The translations under genes and the position numbers were made by a program. The notes beneath the pieces were generated by a model that was not told the DNA's origin, did no database searches, and saw only the letters and a program-made list of their open reading frames with translations. This document shows positions 44,886 through 53,820 of a DNA stretch of 64,000 nt, one piece after another. This DNA is from Rossellomorea orangium (GTDB lineage: Bacteria > Bacillota > Bacilli > Bacillales > Bacillaceae_B): positions 382,009-446,008 of the forward strand of contig NZ_JAHWGH010000018.1 in the NCBI RefSeq assembly GCF_019334305.1, in the 5' to 3' direction. The first letter of the stretch is position 1; each line of letters starts with the position of its first letter.

Positions 44886-45086
44886 ATGAGAGTAAAATGC
44901 GCTTTATGTGAAGTAATTGAAAATATTGATGATTATTCCTTACAGGCAAAAAAGCTGCGGAACAGACCTATTCATACCTATATGTGTGATAAATGCCACG
45001 AACGGATCAAAGAGAAGACGGAAGAACGTGTCTCGACTGGAAATTTTAAATTTTATCGTTCCCCGAAAGTAGAAGATGACTTTTAA
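44886..45086 (+). CDS. ylaI: Zinc-ribbon protein YlaI (DUF2197)
   Basis: 66 residues. Two cysteine pairs, CALC near the N-terminus and CDKC near residue 38, form a likely zinc ribbon; the C-terminus ends KFYRSPKVEDDF. Function unknown. ATG at 44886 has AGAGGTG 6 bases upstream; the GTG at 44877 is inside that site. The next gene begins inside its last codons, overlapping by 11 bases. Confidence 0.88.
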   Translation: MRVKCALCEVIENIDDYSLQAKKLRNRPIHTYMCDKCHERIKEKTEERVSTGNFKFYRSPKVEDDF

Positions 45087-45525
45087 ACAAATCAACAAAG
45101 GATTTGTCATCGGACTTATTTCCGGTACTTTATTGGGTTTATTCCTTAAAGGAATGCAGGCAGTAACCGGGATTAAGGTTTATGTACTATTGCTAAATGT
45201 CGATTTCATCCCGATATTCACTTCAAAACATCTGCCAGAATGGCTTGAATTCATATTTCACTTGGCCATATCCTGTATGATCGGTATATTATTTGTTTAC
45301 ATACTGGAAAAATGGGATGTTACAAGAAAGGGTTCATGGATTCTTTCCCTTGTATTATCATTCCCTACAGTGTTCCTTTACTTTCCTTTATCCTATTTAG
45401 CGATAAAGGATGTTCCCGGCTTATTTGACAGTACGGCCATTTTTATTTGGGCAGTCGGCCATTTATTATATGCTTTAAGCCTGCCGTCATTCTACATACC
45501 CCTGGCCAGGGCGAAATCAAAATAA
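45076..45525 (+). CDS. Small integral membrane protein overlapping ylaI
   Basis: 149 residues, four membrane segments (about 9-27, 55-80, 90-112 and 122-143). Not recognised with confidence. It starts ATG at 45076 within the last codons of ylaI (11-base overlap), so translation is probably coupled. No catalytic residues stand out. It may be a membrane partner for the YlaI zinc protein, which is only an inference from the overlap. Confidence 0.65.
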   Translation: MTFKQINKGFVIGLISGTLLGLFLKGMQAVTGIKVYVLLLNVDFIPIFTSKHLPEWLEFIFHLAISCMIGILFVYILEKWDVTRKGSWILSLVLSFPTVFLYFPLSYLAIKDVPGLFDSTAIFIWAVGHLLYALSLPSFYIPLARAKSK

Positions 45526-45566
45526 AAAAATCTGCAGTCCCTTCTTATCTGGACTGCAGATTTTTT
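45524..45566. terminator. Bidirectional terminator before ylaH
   Basis: AAATCTGCAGTCC pairs perfectly with GGACTGCAGATTT around a 10-base loop, with A/T tracts on both sides. Confidence 0.92.
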
Positions 45567-45570
45567 GTGC

Positions 45571-45879
45571 TTAAAACGTGCCTTTTTTCTTTTCGTTGGT
45601 CAAGCGGATCTTATATATGATTAAAATCAGGGCCGCCACCACTAATCCCTCCGCTACAGGCAAAAAGATGCCAAGAAACGTAAGGACTGTACATCCCAGA
45701 ATAAGAAAAGTATAAATCAAAATGGATTTCATCACTGGCAGCTTTTTCGCAAAACCGAGCTTATAAACTAAGATTGAGAGCCCAACTATGGTTATATAAA
45801 GCAACCACATACCCATTTCCGCGTTTTGATCAACACGGTAAAGGGATGCGAAAAAGGACAAACGCTCTGTTACATCCAT
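45571..45879 (-). CDS. ylaH: YlaH-like membrane protein
   Basis: 102 residues with three membrane segments (about 23-40, 48-68 and 74-92), starting [19 protein letters not shown]. Matches the Bacillus YlaH family, of unknown function. It begins 23 bases after the typA stop and is probably in the same unit. The C-terminus is basic and cytoplasmic. Confidence 0.85.
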   Translation of the reverse strand: MDVTERLSFFASLYRVDQNAEMGMWLLYITIVGLSILVYKLGFAKKLPVMKSILIYTFLILGCTVLTFLGIFLPVAEGLVVAALILIIYKIRLTNEKKKGTF

Positions 45880-45902
45880 TTCCTACTCCCCCTTCACTTA
45901 GT

Positions 45903-47741
45903 TTATTGAGTAACCTTATTTTTCTTTTCTGCTCTTTCACGCTCATTTTTATCAAGGATCTTTTTACGAAGACGGATTGACTCAGGTGTTACTTCACAAT
46001 ACTCATCATCATTTAGATACTCGAGGGATTCCTCTAATGTCATGATTCTTGCTTTTTTGATCGTCACGGTTTGATCCTTATTAGCAGAACGTACGTTAGT
46101 CGCCTGTTTCAGCTTAGTGATATTAACGGTAATATCATTCTCCCTCGTATGTTCCCCTACAATCATCCCACCGTAGATTTCTGTACCTGATTCAACAAAG
46201 ATAATACCGCGGTCTTCGACTTGCATGATTCCATATTGAGACGCTTTTCCTGTTTCCATCGATACAAGAACACCTTGACGACGTCCACCAACGCGCCCTT
46301 TTTGTAGAGGCTGATAGCTGTCGAATGTGTGGTTGATGATACCATACCCACGGGTAAGGGTCATAAACTCAGTTGAATAACCGATTAATCCACGTGCAGG
46401 AACCATGAACATTAAACGAACTTGACCATTTCCGTTGTTCACCATATCCAGCATTTCACCTTTACGTTGACCAAGGGATTCAATTACTCCCCCCATATAT
46501 TCTTCAGGAATATCGATTTGAACACGCTCTACCGGTTCACTTTTCACACCATCGATTTCTCTGATGATAACCTGTGGTTTTGATACCTGTAATTCATAAC
46601 CTTCACGACGCATATTTTCGATCAGGATAGAAAGATGAAGCTCTCCACGGCCGGATACTGTCCATGCATCAGGTGAATCAGTTGGTTCAACGCGTAAGCT
46701 TACATCTGTTTGCAGCTGAGCCAGTAAACGCTCTTCAATCTTTCTTGATGTCACGAATTTACCTTCTCTACCTGCAAACGGACTGTTGTTTACAAGGAAT
46801 GTCATTTGAAGTGTAGGCTCATCAATGCGCAGAACAGGAAGTTGGTCCTGATGTTCAACCGGACAAACCGTTTCACCAACATTGATATCTTCCATTCCGG
46901 AAACGGCGATTAGATCCCCTGCTTTCGCTTCTTGGATCTCTTCTCGTTTCAATCCGAAGAAACCGAAGATTTTCGTTACACGGAATTGTTTAACAGAGCC
47001 ATCGAGCTTCATCAACGCAACTTGCTGACCAACCTTCATTGTTCCTCTGAACACACGACCGATTCCGATACGCCCAACGTAATCATTGTAATCAAGCAGT
47101 GCAACTTGGAATTGAAGGGGATCTTCAGAGTTGTCAACTGGTGCCGGAATGTGCTCAATGATGCTATCATATAAACACTGCATGTTTTCGTCCTGTTTCT
47201 CTGGATCCGGATCTGTACTTGCTGTACCATTGATAGCAGAAGCATAGACAACCGGGAATTCAAGCTGTTCATCATTCGCATCAAGTTCAATGAATAATTC
47301 CAATACTTCATCGATTACTTCTTCCGGACGTGCTGATGGTTTGTCAATTTTGTTTACAACTACGATAGGTGTAAGATTTTGCTCAAGTGCCTTCTTAAGA
47401 ACGAAGCGAGTCTGAGGCATACATCCTTCATAAGCGTCTACTACTAATAGAACACCATCTACCATTTTCATGATACGCTCTACTTCTCCACCAAAGTCAG
47501 CATGTCCTGGTGTATCAAGAATGTTGATACGTGAGTCTTTATATTGAATCGCCGTATTTTTCGCCAGAATTGTAATACCGCGTTCTCTTTCTAGATCATT
47601 TGAATCCATCGCACGTTCTGAAACTGTTTCATTTTCGCGGAAGATTCCGGATTGCTTTAAAAGCTCATCTACTAATGTCGTTTTCCCATGGTCAACGTGA
47701 GCAATAATAGCAATATTTCTAAGGTCATTTCTTAATTTCAT
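45903..47741 (-). CDS. typA: Translational GTPase TypA/BipA
   Basis: 612 residues. G1 motif [17 protein letters not shown]3 [15 protein letters not shown]4 [12 protein letters not shown]; then the elongation-factor-like domain II, two ferredoxin-like domains and the BipA-specific C-terminal domain with [20 protein letters not shown]. TypA is an EF-G-like factor that supports ribosome assembly and growth in cold or stress. B. subtilis calls it ylaG. The ATG has AGGAGTG at 7 bases. Divergent from ylaF. Confidence 0.97.
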   Translation of the reverse strand: MKLRNDLRNIAIIAHVDHGKTTLVDELLKQSGIFRENETVSERAMDSNDLERERGITILAKNTAIQYKDSRINILDTPGHADFGGEVERIMKMVDGVLLVVDAYEGCMPQTRFVLKKALEQNLTPIVVVNKIDKPSARPEEVIDEVLELFIELDANDEQLEFPVVYASAINGTASTDPDPEKQDENMQCLYDSIIEHIPAPVDNSEDPLQFQVALLDYNDYVGRIGIGRVFRGTMKVGQQVALMKLDGSVKQFRVTKIFGFFGLKREEIQEAKAGDLIAVSGMEDINVGETVCPVEHQDQLPVLRIDEPTLQMTFLVNNSPFAGREGKFVTSRKIEERLLAQLQTDVSLRVEPTDSPDAWTVSGRGELHLSILIENMRREGYELQVSKPQVIIREIDGVKSEPVERVQIDIPEEYMGGVIESLGQRKGEMLDMVNNGNGQVRLMFMVPARGLIGYSTEFMTLTRGYGIINHTFDSYQPLQKGRVGGRRQGVLVSMETGKASQYGIMQVEDRGIIFVESGTEIYGGMIVGEHTRENDITVNITKLKQATNVRSANKDQTVTIKKARIMTLEESLEYLNDDEYCEVTPESIRLRKKILDKNERERAEKKNKVTQ

Positions 47742-47808
47742 ATTTCCACTCCTGAATATTGGATTTCTTTATAATATTAAAGATACTATTTTTCAGTTCA
47801 ACTAGACC

Positions 47809-47817
47809 ATTATATCA
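47809..47817 (-). promoter_or_regulatory. Extended -10 promoter of typA
   Basis: Minus strand TGATATAAT contains a perfect TATAAT with the extended TGn element, about 70 bases before the typA start. No good -35 is present. Confidence 0.6.
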
Positions 47818-48011
47818 CAGCATTGACAAAAGCCCTAATAAATATTTCACACTACCCATTCATTCCCACTAAAAGTTTCCATAAACATTTTTTGCGTTCT
47901 TCCTCTTTGTCTCTGTTAACCATTGCACATTATTGAATTGATAGGTAAAATTCAATAAGAATAGCATACTGAACATTGGCTAAGGCAATCAATTTTTTTG
48001 GGGGTACTAGA

Positions 48012-48197
48012 ATGGCAAATATAAAATGGATTTTTGTTCTTTTTTCAATTTTAGCTGCAGTTTCACTGATGGGGATTGCGATTTCAATCAGCTTACAAAG
48101 TATGATGCTTGCAGTCGCAAGTTTCATTTGTTTATTCATTGTAATGGGATTTGGTTTTAAGACGAAGAAGAAATACAGAGAAGAAGGTAGATTATAA
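48012..48197 (+). CDS. ylaF: Small membrane protein YlaF (DUF5325)
   Basis: 61 residues with two membrane segments separated by a short loop (IKWIFVLFSILAAVSLMGIA and MMLAVASFICLFIVMGFG) and a basic tail KTKKKYREEG. Matches YlaF of Bacillus in sequence and position next to typA. Function unknown. ATG at 48012 has GGGGG 7 bases upstream; the frame open from 47976 lacks a site. Confidence 0.85.
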   Translation: MANIKWIFVLFSILAAVSLMGIAISISLQSMMLAVASFICLFIVMGFGFKTKKKYREEGRL

Positions 48198-48206
48198 ACT
48201 GCAATT

Positions 48207-48248
48207 AAAATGAAGGGGGAGCACTGATTGCTCCCCCTTCATTTTTTT
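48207..48248. terminator. Bidirectional terminator between ylaF and yktC
   Basis: AAAATGAAGGGGGAGCA pairs with TGCTCCCCCTTCATTTT around a 5-base loop, with a T-run of seven on the plus strand. Confidence 0.93.
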
Positions 48249-49044
48249 AATCATTTTTGTGAAGATATTCGGTCAGGATCGTTTTATGCAGACCAGGCTT
48301 ACCTACGAATACCGAGCTCTTGTTCAAAGGGTTTAACGGATTCCCCTCTAGGTCTGTCACGACACCGCCAAGCTCTTCAATCATGATTTTACCGGCAGCG
48401 AAGTCCCAAGGGGCAAGCCGCATTGTTAAATAGGCATCAAGCCTCCCGGAAGCGACATAAGCGAGCTCCATTGCGGCAGATCCATACGACCTTGTCCCTC
48501 GAACATCCTGTACCAGGGGAGCAAGAATGGTCGGATCAATACGCTTGTTCTTTGTCACCCATAGGGCATTTAAAGCGACGATCGCGTCTTCTACAGGGAC
48601 ACTCTCAAGCTGCGGGAGCTCTACGTCGTTCATAAAGACTCCTTTTCCTTTATTCACAAAATATAATTCATCATGAACCACATCATATATGTAACCTAAC
48701 TTCCCTTCATTCCCATTGTATATCCCTATGGAAATGGCAAAGTTCCGTTGCTGATGAACAAAATTCATCGTACCGTCGATCGGGTCGATAATCCAGGTGA
48801 TACCGGATAACTCTTTAAAGTCATCTCCATATCCTTCTTCGCCCAGGATTTGGTGATCGGGATATGTATTTCGAATGTTTTCCGTAAAGTAGCGCTCTGT
48901 GGCTTCATCCATATCCGTAACCAGATCATTCCGGTTGGATTTTGTTTTTATGTTCAACTCTGATTTGAATGACTGACGAATTCTCTCGCCGGCTTCATGG
49001 ATCCACGTTCTAACATTTTGATCTAATTCAGTCCAATTTGTCAT
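48247..49044 (-). CDS. yktC: Inositol monophosphatase family protein YktC
   Basis: 265 residues. Metal-binding motifs of the family are complete: DMDEATERYF and GEEGYG (first Glu), WIIDPIDGTMNFVH (Asp, Asp), and APWDFAAGKIMIEELGG near residue 218. It hydrolyses inositol phosphate or a related sugar phosphate; Bacillus members may act on NADP or FBP in some cases, so the substrate is open. It follows ykzI on the minus strand with a terminator between. Start uses ATG at 49044. Confidence 0.93.
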   Translation of the reverse strand: MTNWTELDQNVRTWIHEAGERIRQSFKSELNIKTKSNRNDLVTDMDEATERYFTENIRNTYPDHQILGEEGYGDDFKELSGITWIIDPIDGTMNFVHQQRNFAISIGIYNGNEGKLGYIYDVVHDELYFVNKGKGVFMNDVELPQLESVPVEDAIVALNALWVTKNKRIDPTILAPLVQDVRGTRSYGSAAMELAYVASGRLDAYLTMRLAPWDFAAGKIMIEELGGVVTDLEGNPLNPLNKSSVFVGKPGLHKTILTEYLHKND

Positions 49045-49176
49045 GTGTTATTAGCCTCCAATGTGCATAACGAAATGAATATAGCATTTACTAATATGGT
49101 CTATTCAGATAATCTTAACCCTTAGTCCCCATTCATTCAAGTGAAGAGACTTCGTCTGGAAGATGGTTTTACCCCA

Positions 49177-49210
49177 TAAAAAAGCGAACTCTCCAACACT
49201 ATGAGCTCGC
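49177..49210 (-). terminator. Terminator of ykzI
   Basis: GCGAGCTC (minus strand) pairs with GAGTTCGC around an 11-base loop, followed by TTTTTTAT. One G-T pair. Confidence 0.75.
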
Positions 49211-49265
49211 GTTCAACAGTAGATTTTGTTATCAGCATATTTTAACCCTTTGATCGTTCGAAGCT

Positions 49266-49460
49266 TTATAAAGCCTTCATTTTCATTAGCTCTTCCCTGA
49301 TACTCATAAGTTTCTGTTTGGACTTGGTCTGGGTTTCTGTATTCTTCGTTTGGATTGCCTCGAATAATACGGCTAATTCATAATCCATTTCAAGTCGCAA
49401 TACATTCATTCTTTGTTGCTGGACATCGCGTTTTTTTGAAGTATTCATTACTTGTTTCAT
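49266..49460 (-). CDS. ykzI: Small coiled-coil protein YkzI
   Basis: 64 residues starting MKQVMNTSKKRDVQQQRMNV, entirely helical and charged, without membrane segment. Position between yktC and yktB and length agree with B. subtilis YkzI, unknown function. The ATG at 49460 has AAGGGG about 9 bases upstream; the ATG two codons earlier is too close to the site. Transcribed alone. Confidence 0.78.
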   Translation of the reverse strand: MKQVMNTSKKRDVQQQRMNVLRLEMDYELAVLFEAIQTKNTETQTKSKQKLMSIREELMKMKAL

Positions 49461-49639
49461 GGCCATACACCCCTTCCGAGTATTAAATTTATCTGATTGT
49501 TCTGATAATATTTACTACATGTTATGAAATACCAACTCATCTTGTAACTAAAATGTGCAGACACCCATAGATAAATCAATTGACTACAAGCCTGGGTCTC
49601 TTTATGGTAAGATATTGTTGGAAATAAGGAGGCTACAAC

Positions 49640-50260
49640 ATGACGTTTAACGGTTTCACAGAAGAAGACTTCAACGTATTTAAGATTGAAGGGCTCGACG
49701 CCCGGATGACCGGCATCCAGGAACAGATTAGGCCTAAACTGGACTATCTTGGTGAACATTTAGCCCCCACTCTTAGCACTTGGACCGGTGATGAGATGTT
49801 TTATCATGTTGCAAAACATGCCAGACGCTCTGTAAACCCTCCAGATGATACCTGGGTTGCATTTGCGAATAACAAACGCGGTTATAAAAAACATCCTCAT
49901 TTCCAAATTGGATTATGGGAAACCCATGTATTTATTTGGTTTGCGATGATCTACGAAGCTCCAGGTAAAGTTGAATTCGGTAAAAAAGTAGAAGATAATG
50001 CAGATAAGATCAGATCCATGATTCCTGGTCATTTTGTTTGGTCTGGAGATCACACAAAACCCGACGCTGTACCTTTTTCTTCACTGTCACAAGATGAATT
50101 CATTGCTCTAAGTGAAAGAGTTCAAAAAGTAAAAAAAGCTGAACTTCTATGCGGTCTTCATTTAGATCGGGACACCGCCATTAAGCTTAATGGGAATGAA
50201 TTAATCCAAGAGGTTGAAAGTGCCTTTGAAACACTTTTACCCCTTTATAAAATGAACTAA
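49640..50260 (+). CDS. yktB: DUF1054 protein YktB
   Basis: 206 residues of the YktB/DUF1054 family: [20 protein letters not shown] at the start, then [20 protein letters not shown] and [20 protein letters not shown]. Structures of this family show a fold with a deep pocket but no assigned function. AGGAGG lies 7 bases before the ATG. Convergent with yktA; order yktA-yktB-ykzI-yktC is conserved. Confidence 0.92.
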   Translation: MTFNGFTEEDFNVFKIEGLDARMTGIQEQIRPKLDYLGEHLAPTLSTWTGDEMFYHVAKHARRSVNPPDDTWVAFANNKRGYKKHPHFQIGLWETHVFIWFAMIYEAPGKVEFGKKVEDNADKIRSMIPGHFVWSGDHTKPDAVPFSSLSQDEFIALSERVQKVKKAELLCGLHLDRDTAIKLNGNELIQEVESAFETLLPLYKMN

Positions 50261-50287
50261 ACCATATGACTGTAGGGAATAATGCAG

Positions 50288-50322
50288 AAAGAACGATCGC
50301 CAAAACTGGCGGTCGTTCTTTT
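50288..50322. terminator. Bidirectional terminator between yktB and yktA
   Basis: AAAGAACGATCGCC pairs with GGCGGTCGTTCTTT (one G-T pair) around a 6-base loop with T-rich tails. Confidence 0.9.
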
Positions 50323-50594
50323 TAATTCATGGATATTTTATCTGCACCCTGATCCTCTTTCATTTTCTTCACTACACGATAAGAGGAATATCCGCTGGAT
50401 TCTTCAAATTCATTGCAGATCCTCTTCTCTTCTGCTTTCCCGGGGACAATTTCTTTGAATCGTTTATATCGCTTCATCAGGTCTTCTCGGGAAACGCCTT
50501 TTTCATAGGCTTTTTCAATCGCTTCAAAAAAGGCGATCACGTCAATGACCTCTTCTGTTGACCAGTCTATATCAAATGGGTATTGATATTCCAT
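50322..50594 (-). CDS. yktA: UPF0223 protein YktA
   Basis: 90 residues, helical and acidic, starting [20 protein letters not shown] as in UPF0223 members; [24 protein letters not shown] block (here [17 protein letters not shown]) is at residue 49. Function unknown. The ATG at 50594 is chosen from family length although AAGGAG is 12 bases away; upstream in-frame ATGs at 50618 and 50627 overlap the end of the nitronate monooxygenase gene. Confidence 0.85.
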   Translation of the reverse strand: MEYQYPFDIDWSTEEVIDVIAFFEAIEKAYEKGVSREDLMKRYKRFKEIVPGKAEEKRICNEFEESSGYSSYRVVKKMKEDQGADKISMN

Positions 50595-50617
50595 TTTGTA
50601 AAACAACTCCTTTTGCA

Positions 50618-51574
50618 TTAATTCCATTTCTTCCGAATGTCCTCACCTTGAGTGATCATTCTTTCAATGAGATCTTTAACTGAAGGGATGTCCTGGATCA
50701 ACCCCATCACTTGTCCTGCCCATGCAAACCCTTTGTCTGCTTCACCATCGTATATATATCGCTTATTTGACTCACCGCTTATGTATGATTTTAATCCTTC
50801 ATATCCAGGATTCGACTGTTCCGCATTCAGGATCTTATCGGTCCATACGTTGGATATGGCTCTGGCAGGGGCCCCTAAAGATCGTTTAATGACTACTGTA
50901 CCACTCTCTTCTCCTTCAATCAAGGCGCGCTTGTACACTTCTGACGCATGGATACACTCTTCTGTCGCGATAAATCTCGTTCCCATTTCCACTCCCTCCG
51001 CTCCGAAGCTGAGGGCGGCCATTAGACCACGACCGTCTCCTACACCACCTGAGGCGATGACGGGGATTCTGACGGCATCCACTACTCTTGGAATCAAGAC
51101 GAATGTACCGATATCATCTTTACCCAGGTGCCCTCCCCCTTCCTGCCCGACGACCATCACAGCATCAGCGCCAAGTTCTTCAGCTTTCTCTGCCTGTCTT
51201 TTTGACGAGACCAGCACTAGTTTAACGATATTCTTCCCCTCAAGCTGTTGAAACAGTGGCGTCGGGTTTCCTCCCGTCACGGAAACGACCGGAACGTTTT
51301 CTTGAATGGCGATGTCAACAAACTCCCTGAAAGGACGCCCATGTTGACCGATGGCAAAGTTCACCCCGAATGGTTTATCTGTTAAAGACCTAACTTTCAC
51401 TATTTCTCTTCGAAGCTCTTCCGGATTATCCAGAGACATGGCAGTGATCTGGCCAAGTCCTCCTGCATTCGATACTGCCGCAGCAAGCTCAGCATATGCC
51501 AAGTGAGCAAGTCCTCCCTGAATGATTGGATACTGAATATGTAATAACTCTGTAACCCTTGTTTTCCAATTCAT
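50618..51574 (-). CDS. Nitronate monooxygenase / NPD-type FMN oxidoreductase
   Basis: 318 residues, TIM barrel. Family blocks: [20 protein letters not shown] at the start with SNAGGLGQI, the FMN loop [10 protein letters not shown] near residue 140, and [18 protein letters not shown] near residue 170, [17 protein letters not shown] near 190. Members oxidise alkyl nitronates or act as enoyl-ACP reductase FabK; the conserved GGGHLG histidine fits the nitronate monooxygenase type. Natural substrate is uncertain. GGAGG lies 7 bases before the ATG. It ends just before yktA and may share a transcript with it. Confidence 0.87.
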   Translation of the reverse strand: MNWKTRVTELLHIQYPIIQGGLAHLAYAELAAAVSNAGGLGQITAMSLDNPEELRREIVKVRSLTDKPFGVNFAIGQHGRPFREFVDIAIQENVPVVSVTGGNPTPLFQQLEGKNIVKLVLVSSKRQAEKAEELGADAVMVVGQEGGGHLGKDDIGTFVLIPRVVDAVRIPVIASGGVGDGRGLMAALSFGAEGVEMGTRFIATEECIHASEVYKRALIEGEESGTVVIKRSLGAPARAISNVWTDKILNAEQSNPGYEGLKSYISGESNKRYIYDGEADKGFAWAGQVMGLIQDIPSVKDLIERMITQGEDIRKKWN

Positions 51575-51704
51575 ATGAATCCCTCCATATATTCATTTAT
51601 TCTCGATGAGATGGGGAAAATCCTTTTCATTTGTTTGTATAATAATTTGAGATACGGTCAGTCTTACATGTAAGAGAGATAATGGTTGAATTGGTGAGCA
51701 GTGT

Positions 51705-51850
51705 TGATTTTTGGCTCATTCGGGTGAAACGTACGTTTCACCCGCCTTTCAGCTATGCTGAAAGGTCGTCCAGTGGGAGAGCAGCCGCCAGAACAAGCTC
51801 GCTTGTTCTGGCGGCTGCTCTCCCACTGGACGGAAATGAGCCAAAAATCA
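51705..51850. repeat. 146-bp cloverleaf palindromic element
   Basis: Four perfect stems cover nearly every base. Outer stem: 16 bp, 51705-51720 with 51835-51850. Arm A: 51721-51744, a 24-bp perfect palindrome centred on ACGT. Arm B: CCTTTCAGC (51745-51753) with GCTGAAAGG (51757-51765), loop TAT. Arm C: 32 bp, 51767-51798 with 51801-51832, a two-base loop. Only one base separates B from C and two separate C from the outer stem. No target duplication is evident at its edges. Function unknown. Confidence 0.9.
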
Positions 51851-51974
51851 TCGGTATATCTACTTTTTTTTGTGCTACGAAAAAATATCCCCCCAGATGG
51901 GCGTATGTCACTATGCAAAGATTTTCTTAAGTGCTATAATTCTTTTGTTTGTTGGAAATATCGCAGGAAATGGC

Positions 51975-52003
51975 ATGAAATTGTGGTCAGAATCTTATAT
52001 AAT
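51975..52003 (+). promoter_or_regulatory. Sigma-A promoter of speA
   Basis: ATGAAA (four of six to TTGACA), 17-base spacer, TATAAT at 51998-52003, about 53 bases before the speA start. Confidence 0.7.
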
Positions 52004-52056
52004 GATATCTTTAGCAAGTAGCGTGTTATGAAGAATATAAAGAGGTGTTGAATGAA

Positions 52057-53526
52057 TTGTCTCAGAATGAAACGCCGTTGTTTACCGGCTTAATTGAACA
52101 TAGTAAAAAAAATCCCGTCCAGTTTCATATTCCCGGTCATAAGAAAGGTGCAGGGATGGATCCTGAATTTAGAGAATTCATCGGAGATAATGCATTGTCC
52201 ATTGATTTGATTAATATTGGTCCTTTGGATGATTTGCACCAGCCTAAAGGAATGATTAAAAGAGCACAGGATCTCGCTGCAGAGGCATTCGGTGCCGACC
52301 ATACATTCTTCTCTGTTCAAGGAACCAGCGGCGCGATCATGACGATGGTCATGAGTGTGTGTGGTCCCGGGGATAAAATCATTGTTCCTAGGAACGTTCA
52401 TAAATCTGTTATGTCTGCAATCGTATTCTCAGGAGCGACTCCAATCTTTATTCATCCCGATATTGATGAGGACCTTGGAATCTCTCACGGAATCACAACA
52501 GATTCTGTCGCAAAGGCATTGGAACAAAATCCTGATGCAAAAGGTGTACTCGTCATCAATCCAACCTATTTCGGGATTTCTGCAGACCTGAAAAAAATTG
52601 TGGAAATTGCTCATTCATATCAGGTTCCAGTTCTGGTTGATGAAGCACATGGTGTTCATATTCATTTCCATGAAGACCTTCCCCTATCAGCCATGCAGGC
52701 AGGTGCTGATTTAGCGGCTACAAGCGTTCATAAGCTTGGGGGATCCATGACGCAAAGCTCCGTCCTTAACATGAAGGAAGGACTCGTTTCTGCCAAACGT
52801 GTTCAAACCATACTAAGTATGCTCACGACGACTTCCACATCCTACTTACTGTTGGCCTCTCTTGATGTTGCGAGGAAACGGCTGGCGACTGAAGGACGGG
52901 AGCTCATATCTAAAACGATTGAACTCTCACAAAATATCAGGAAAAGAATCAATGAAGTGGATGGATTATATTGTGTGGGGGAAGAGATTCTTGGAACGAA
53001 AGCCACCTATGCATATGATCCAACGAAACTGATTGTTTCAGTGAAGGACCTCGGAATTAGCGGATTCGATGCAGAAAAGTGGTTAAGAGAGGCTCATAAT
53101 ATCGAAGTGGAAATGTCTGACCTTTATAATATCCTTTGTATCATCACACCTGGTGATACTGAAAACGAAGGAAATCAATTGGTTTCTGCTCTAAAGGAGC
53201 TTGTTACAAGCCTTAAGAAACAAGGGGACATGGATCCTATTAAAGTGATGCTTCCTGATATCCCTGTGCTGTCCATTACACCTAGGGATGCGTTTTATGC
53301 AGATACTGAGGTGATCCCTATTGATGATTCCGTGGGTAGGACAATCGCTGAATTTATCATGGTCTATCCCCCAGGTATTCCAATTTTTATTCCAGGTGAG
53401 ATCATCACTCAGGAAAACATTCATTATATCAAGACCAACATAGAAGCAGGGCTCCCTGTTCAGGGACCTGAAGATTATGATTTGCGTCACTTAAGGGTCA
53501 TTAAGGAACATCGCGCCATACGATAA
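52057..53526 (+). CDS. speA: Arginine decarboxylase, PLP-dependent (SpeA)
   Basis: 489 residues of the Orn/Lys/Arg decarboxylase (fold III aspartate-aminotransferase-like) class. Start SQNETPLFTGLIEHSKKNPV, the FHIPGHKKGAGMDPEF block, PLP contacts VDEAHGVHIHFHEDLPLSA, and the Schiff-base lysine in TSVHKLGGSMTQSS. B. subtilis SpeA makes agmatine, the first step of polyamine synthesis. No ATG is in frame; TTG at 52057 gives the family N-terminus and is 9 bases after GAGGTG. Next to the SR1-like RNA as in B. subtilis. Confidence 0.95.
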   Translation: MSQNETPLFTGLIEHSKKNPVQFHIPGHKKGAGMDPEFREFIGDNALSIDLINIGPLDDLHQPKGMIKRAQDLAAEAFGADHTFFSVQGTSGAIMTMVMSVCGPGDKIIVPRNVHKSVMSAIVFSGATPIFIHPDIDEDLGISHGITTDSVAKALEQNPDAKGVLVINPTYFGISADLKKIVEIAHSYQVPVLVDEAHGVHIHFHEDLPLSAMQAGADLAATSVHKLGGSMTQSSVLNMKEGLVSAKRVQTILSMLTTTSTSYLLLASLDVARKRLATEGRELISKTIELSQNIRKRINEVDGLYCVGEEILGTKATYAYDPTKLIVSVKDLGISGFDAEKWLREAHNIEVEMSDLYNILCIITPGDTENEGNQLVSALKELVTSLKKQGDMDPIKVMLPDIPVLSITPRDAFYADTEVIPIDDSVGRTIAEFIMVYPPGIPIFIPGEIITQENIHYIKTNIEAGLPVQGPEDYDLRHLRVIKEHRAIR

Positions 53527-53567
53527 AAAAAGGATGAAGAAGGGCTCCCCTTCTTCATCCTTTCTTA
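53525..53567. terminator. Bidirectional terminator shared by speA and the SR1-like RNA
   Basis: GGATGAAGAAGG pairs perfectly with CCTTCTTCATCC around a 5-base loop. The minus strand is followed by seven U, so the SR1-like transcript should end here; the plus side has TTTCTTATTT. Confidence 0.92.
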
Positions 53568-53618
53568 TTTATAAGAACCCCTTTAAGAAACTGTTAATTC
53601 CCGCTCCCCTAGCAGTTA

Positions 53619-53738
53619 TTAATCATCTAATTCTTTATCGTCGTTGCAGTCACAGCAGTTAGAGAATAAAACAGAAACCTTCTCATCTTCGTAATGCTCA
53701 ATTGTGCTAAGGCATGATTGACATACAATTGTTCCCAT
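53619..53738 (-). CDS. sr1P: SR1P-type GapA-binding small peptide
   Basis: 39 residues. The start MGTIVCQSCLSTIEHYEDEK, then VSVLFSNCCDCNDDKELDD, aligns closely with the B. subtilis SR1P I recall (MGTIVCQDCNEAIHYFEDEK). Cysteines C6, C9 and the CC pair are kept, giving a probable metal-binding knuckle; the tail differs and has one fewer cysteine. SR1P binds glyceraldehyde-3-phosphate dehydrogenase A and promotes its contact with RNase J1. AGGAGAGG lies 7-8 bases before the ATG. Confidence 0.88.
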   Translation of the reverse strand: MGTIVCQSCLSTIEHYEDEKVSVLFSNCCDCNDDKELDD

Positions 53739-53763
53739 TCTTTTTCCTCTCCTTCAGGTTGTT

Positions 53764-53778
53764 TTGTAAACGCTTTAT
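53764..53778. promoter_or_regulatory. cre-like site at the SR1-like promoter
   Basis: TTGTAAACGCTTTAT matches WTGNAANCGNWNNCW except for A in place of the conserved C at position 14. It begins about 7 bases downstream of the predicted start point, a roadblock position for CcpA. Confidence 0.5.
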
Positions 53779-53791
53779 CTTATCTGTCTCT

Positions 53792-53820
53792 ATAATAATA
53801 TAACACATTTAAAATATCAA
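53792..53820 (-). promoter_or_regulatory. Promoter of the SR1-like RNA
   Basis: Minus strand TTGATA, 17-base spacer, TATTAT. Five of six matches in each hexamer with ideal spacing. Confidence 0.8.

Larger units (their letters stand above)
51575..52056. other. Non-coding gap with cloverleaf element and speA promoter
   Basis: 482 bases with no credible gene. It holds the nitronate monooxygenase upstream region, the cloverleaf palindrome at 51705-51850, and the speA promoter at 51975-52003. Open frames across the cloverleaf arise because inverted repeats keep several frames free of stops. Confidence 0.8.
53530..53785 (-). ncRNA. SR1-like dual-function small RNA
   Basis: A minus-strand transcript of about 255 nt is predicted from the TTGATA/TATTAT promoter at 53792-53820 to the U-tailed hairpin at 53525-53567. 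It encodes an SR1P-type peptide and lies between speA and the pdh operon, exactly where SR1 lies in B. subtilis. There SR1 base-pairs with ahrC mRNA and its peptide binds GapA. A cre-like site directly after the start point suggests carbon repression. Confidence 0.8.

Noticed and set aside
51664..51930. Several overlapping open frames on both strands across the cloverleaf element
   Set aside because: They exist because perfect inverted repeats free of stops read in both directions. They lack ribosome binding sites and family resemblance.
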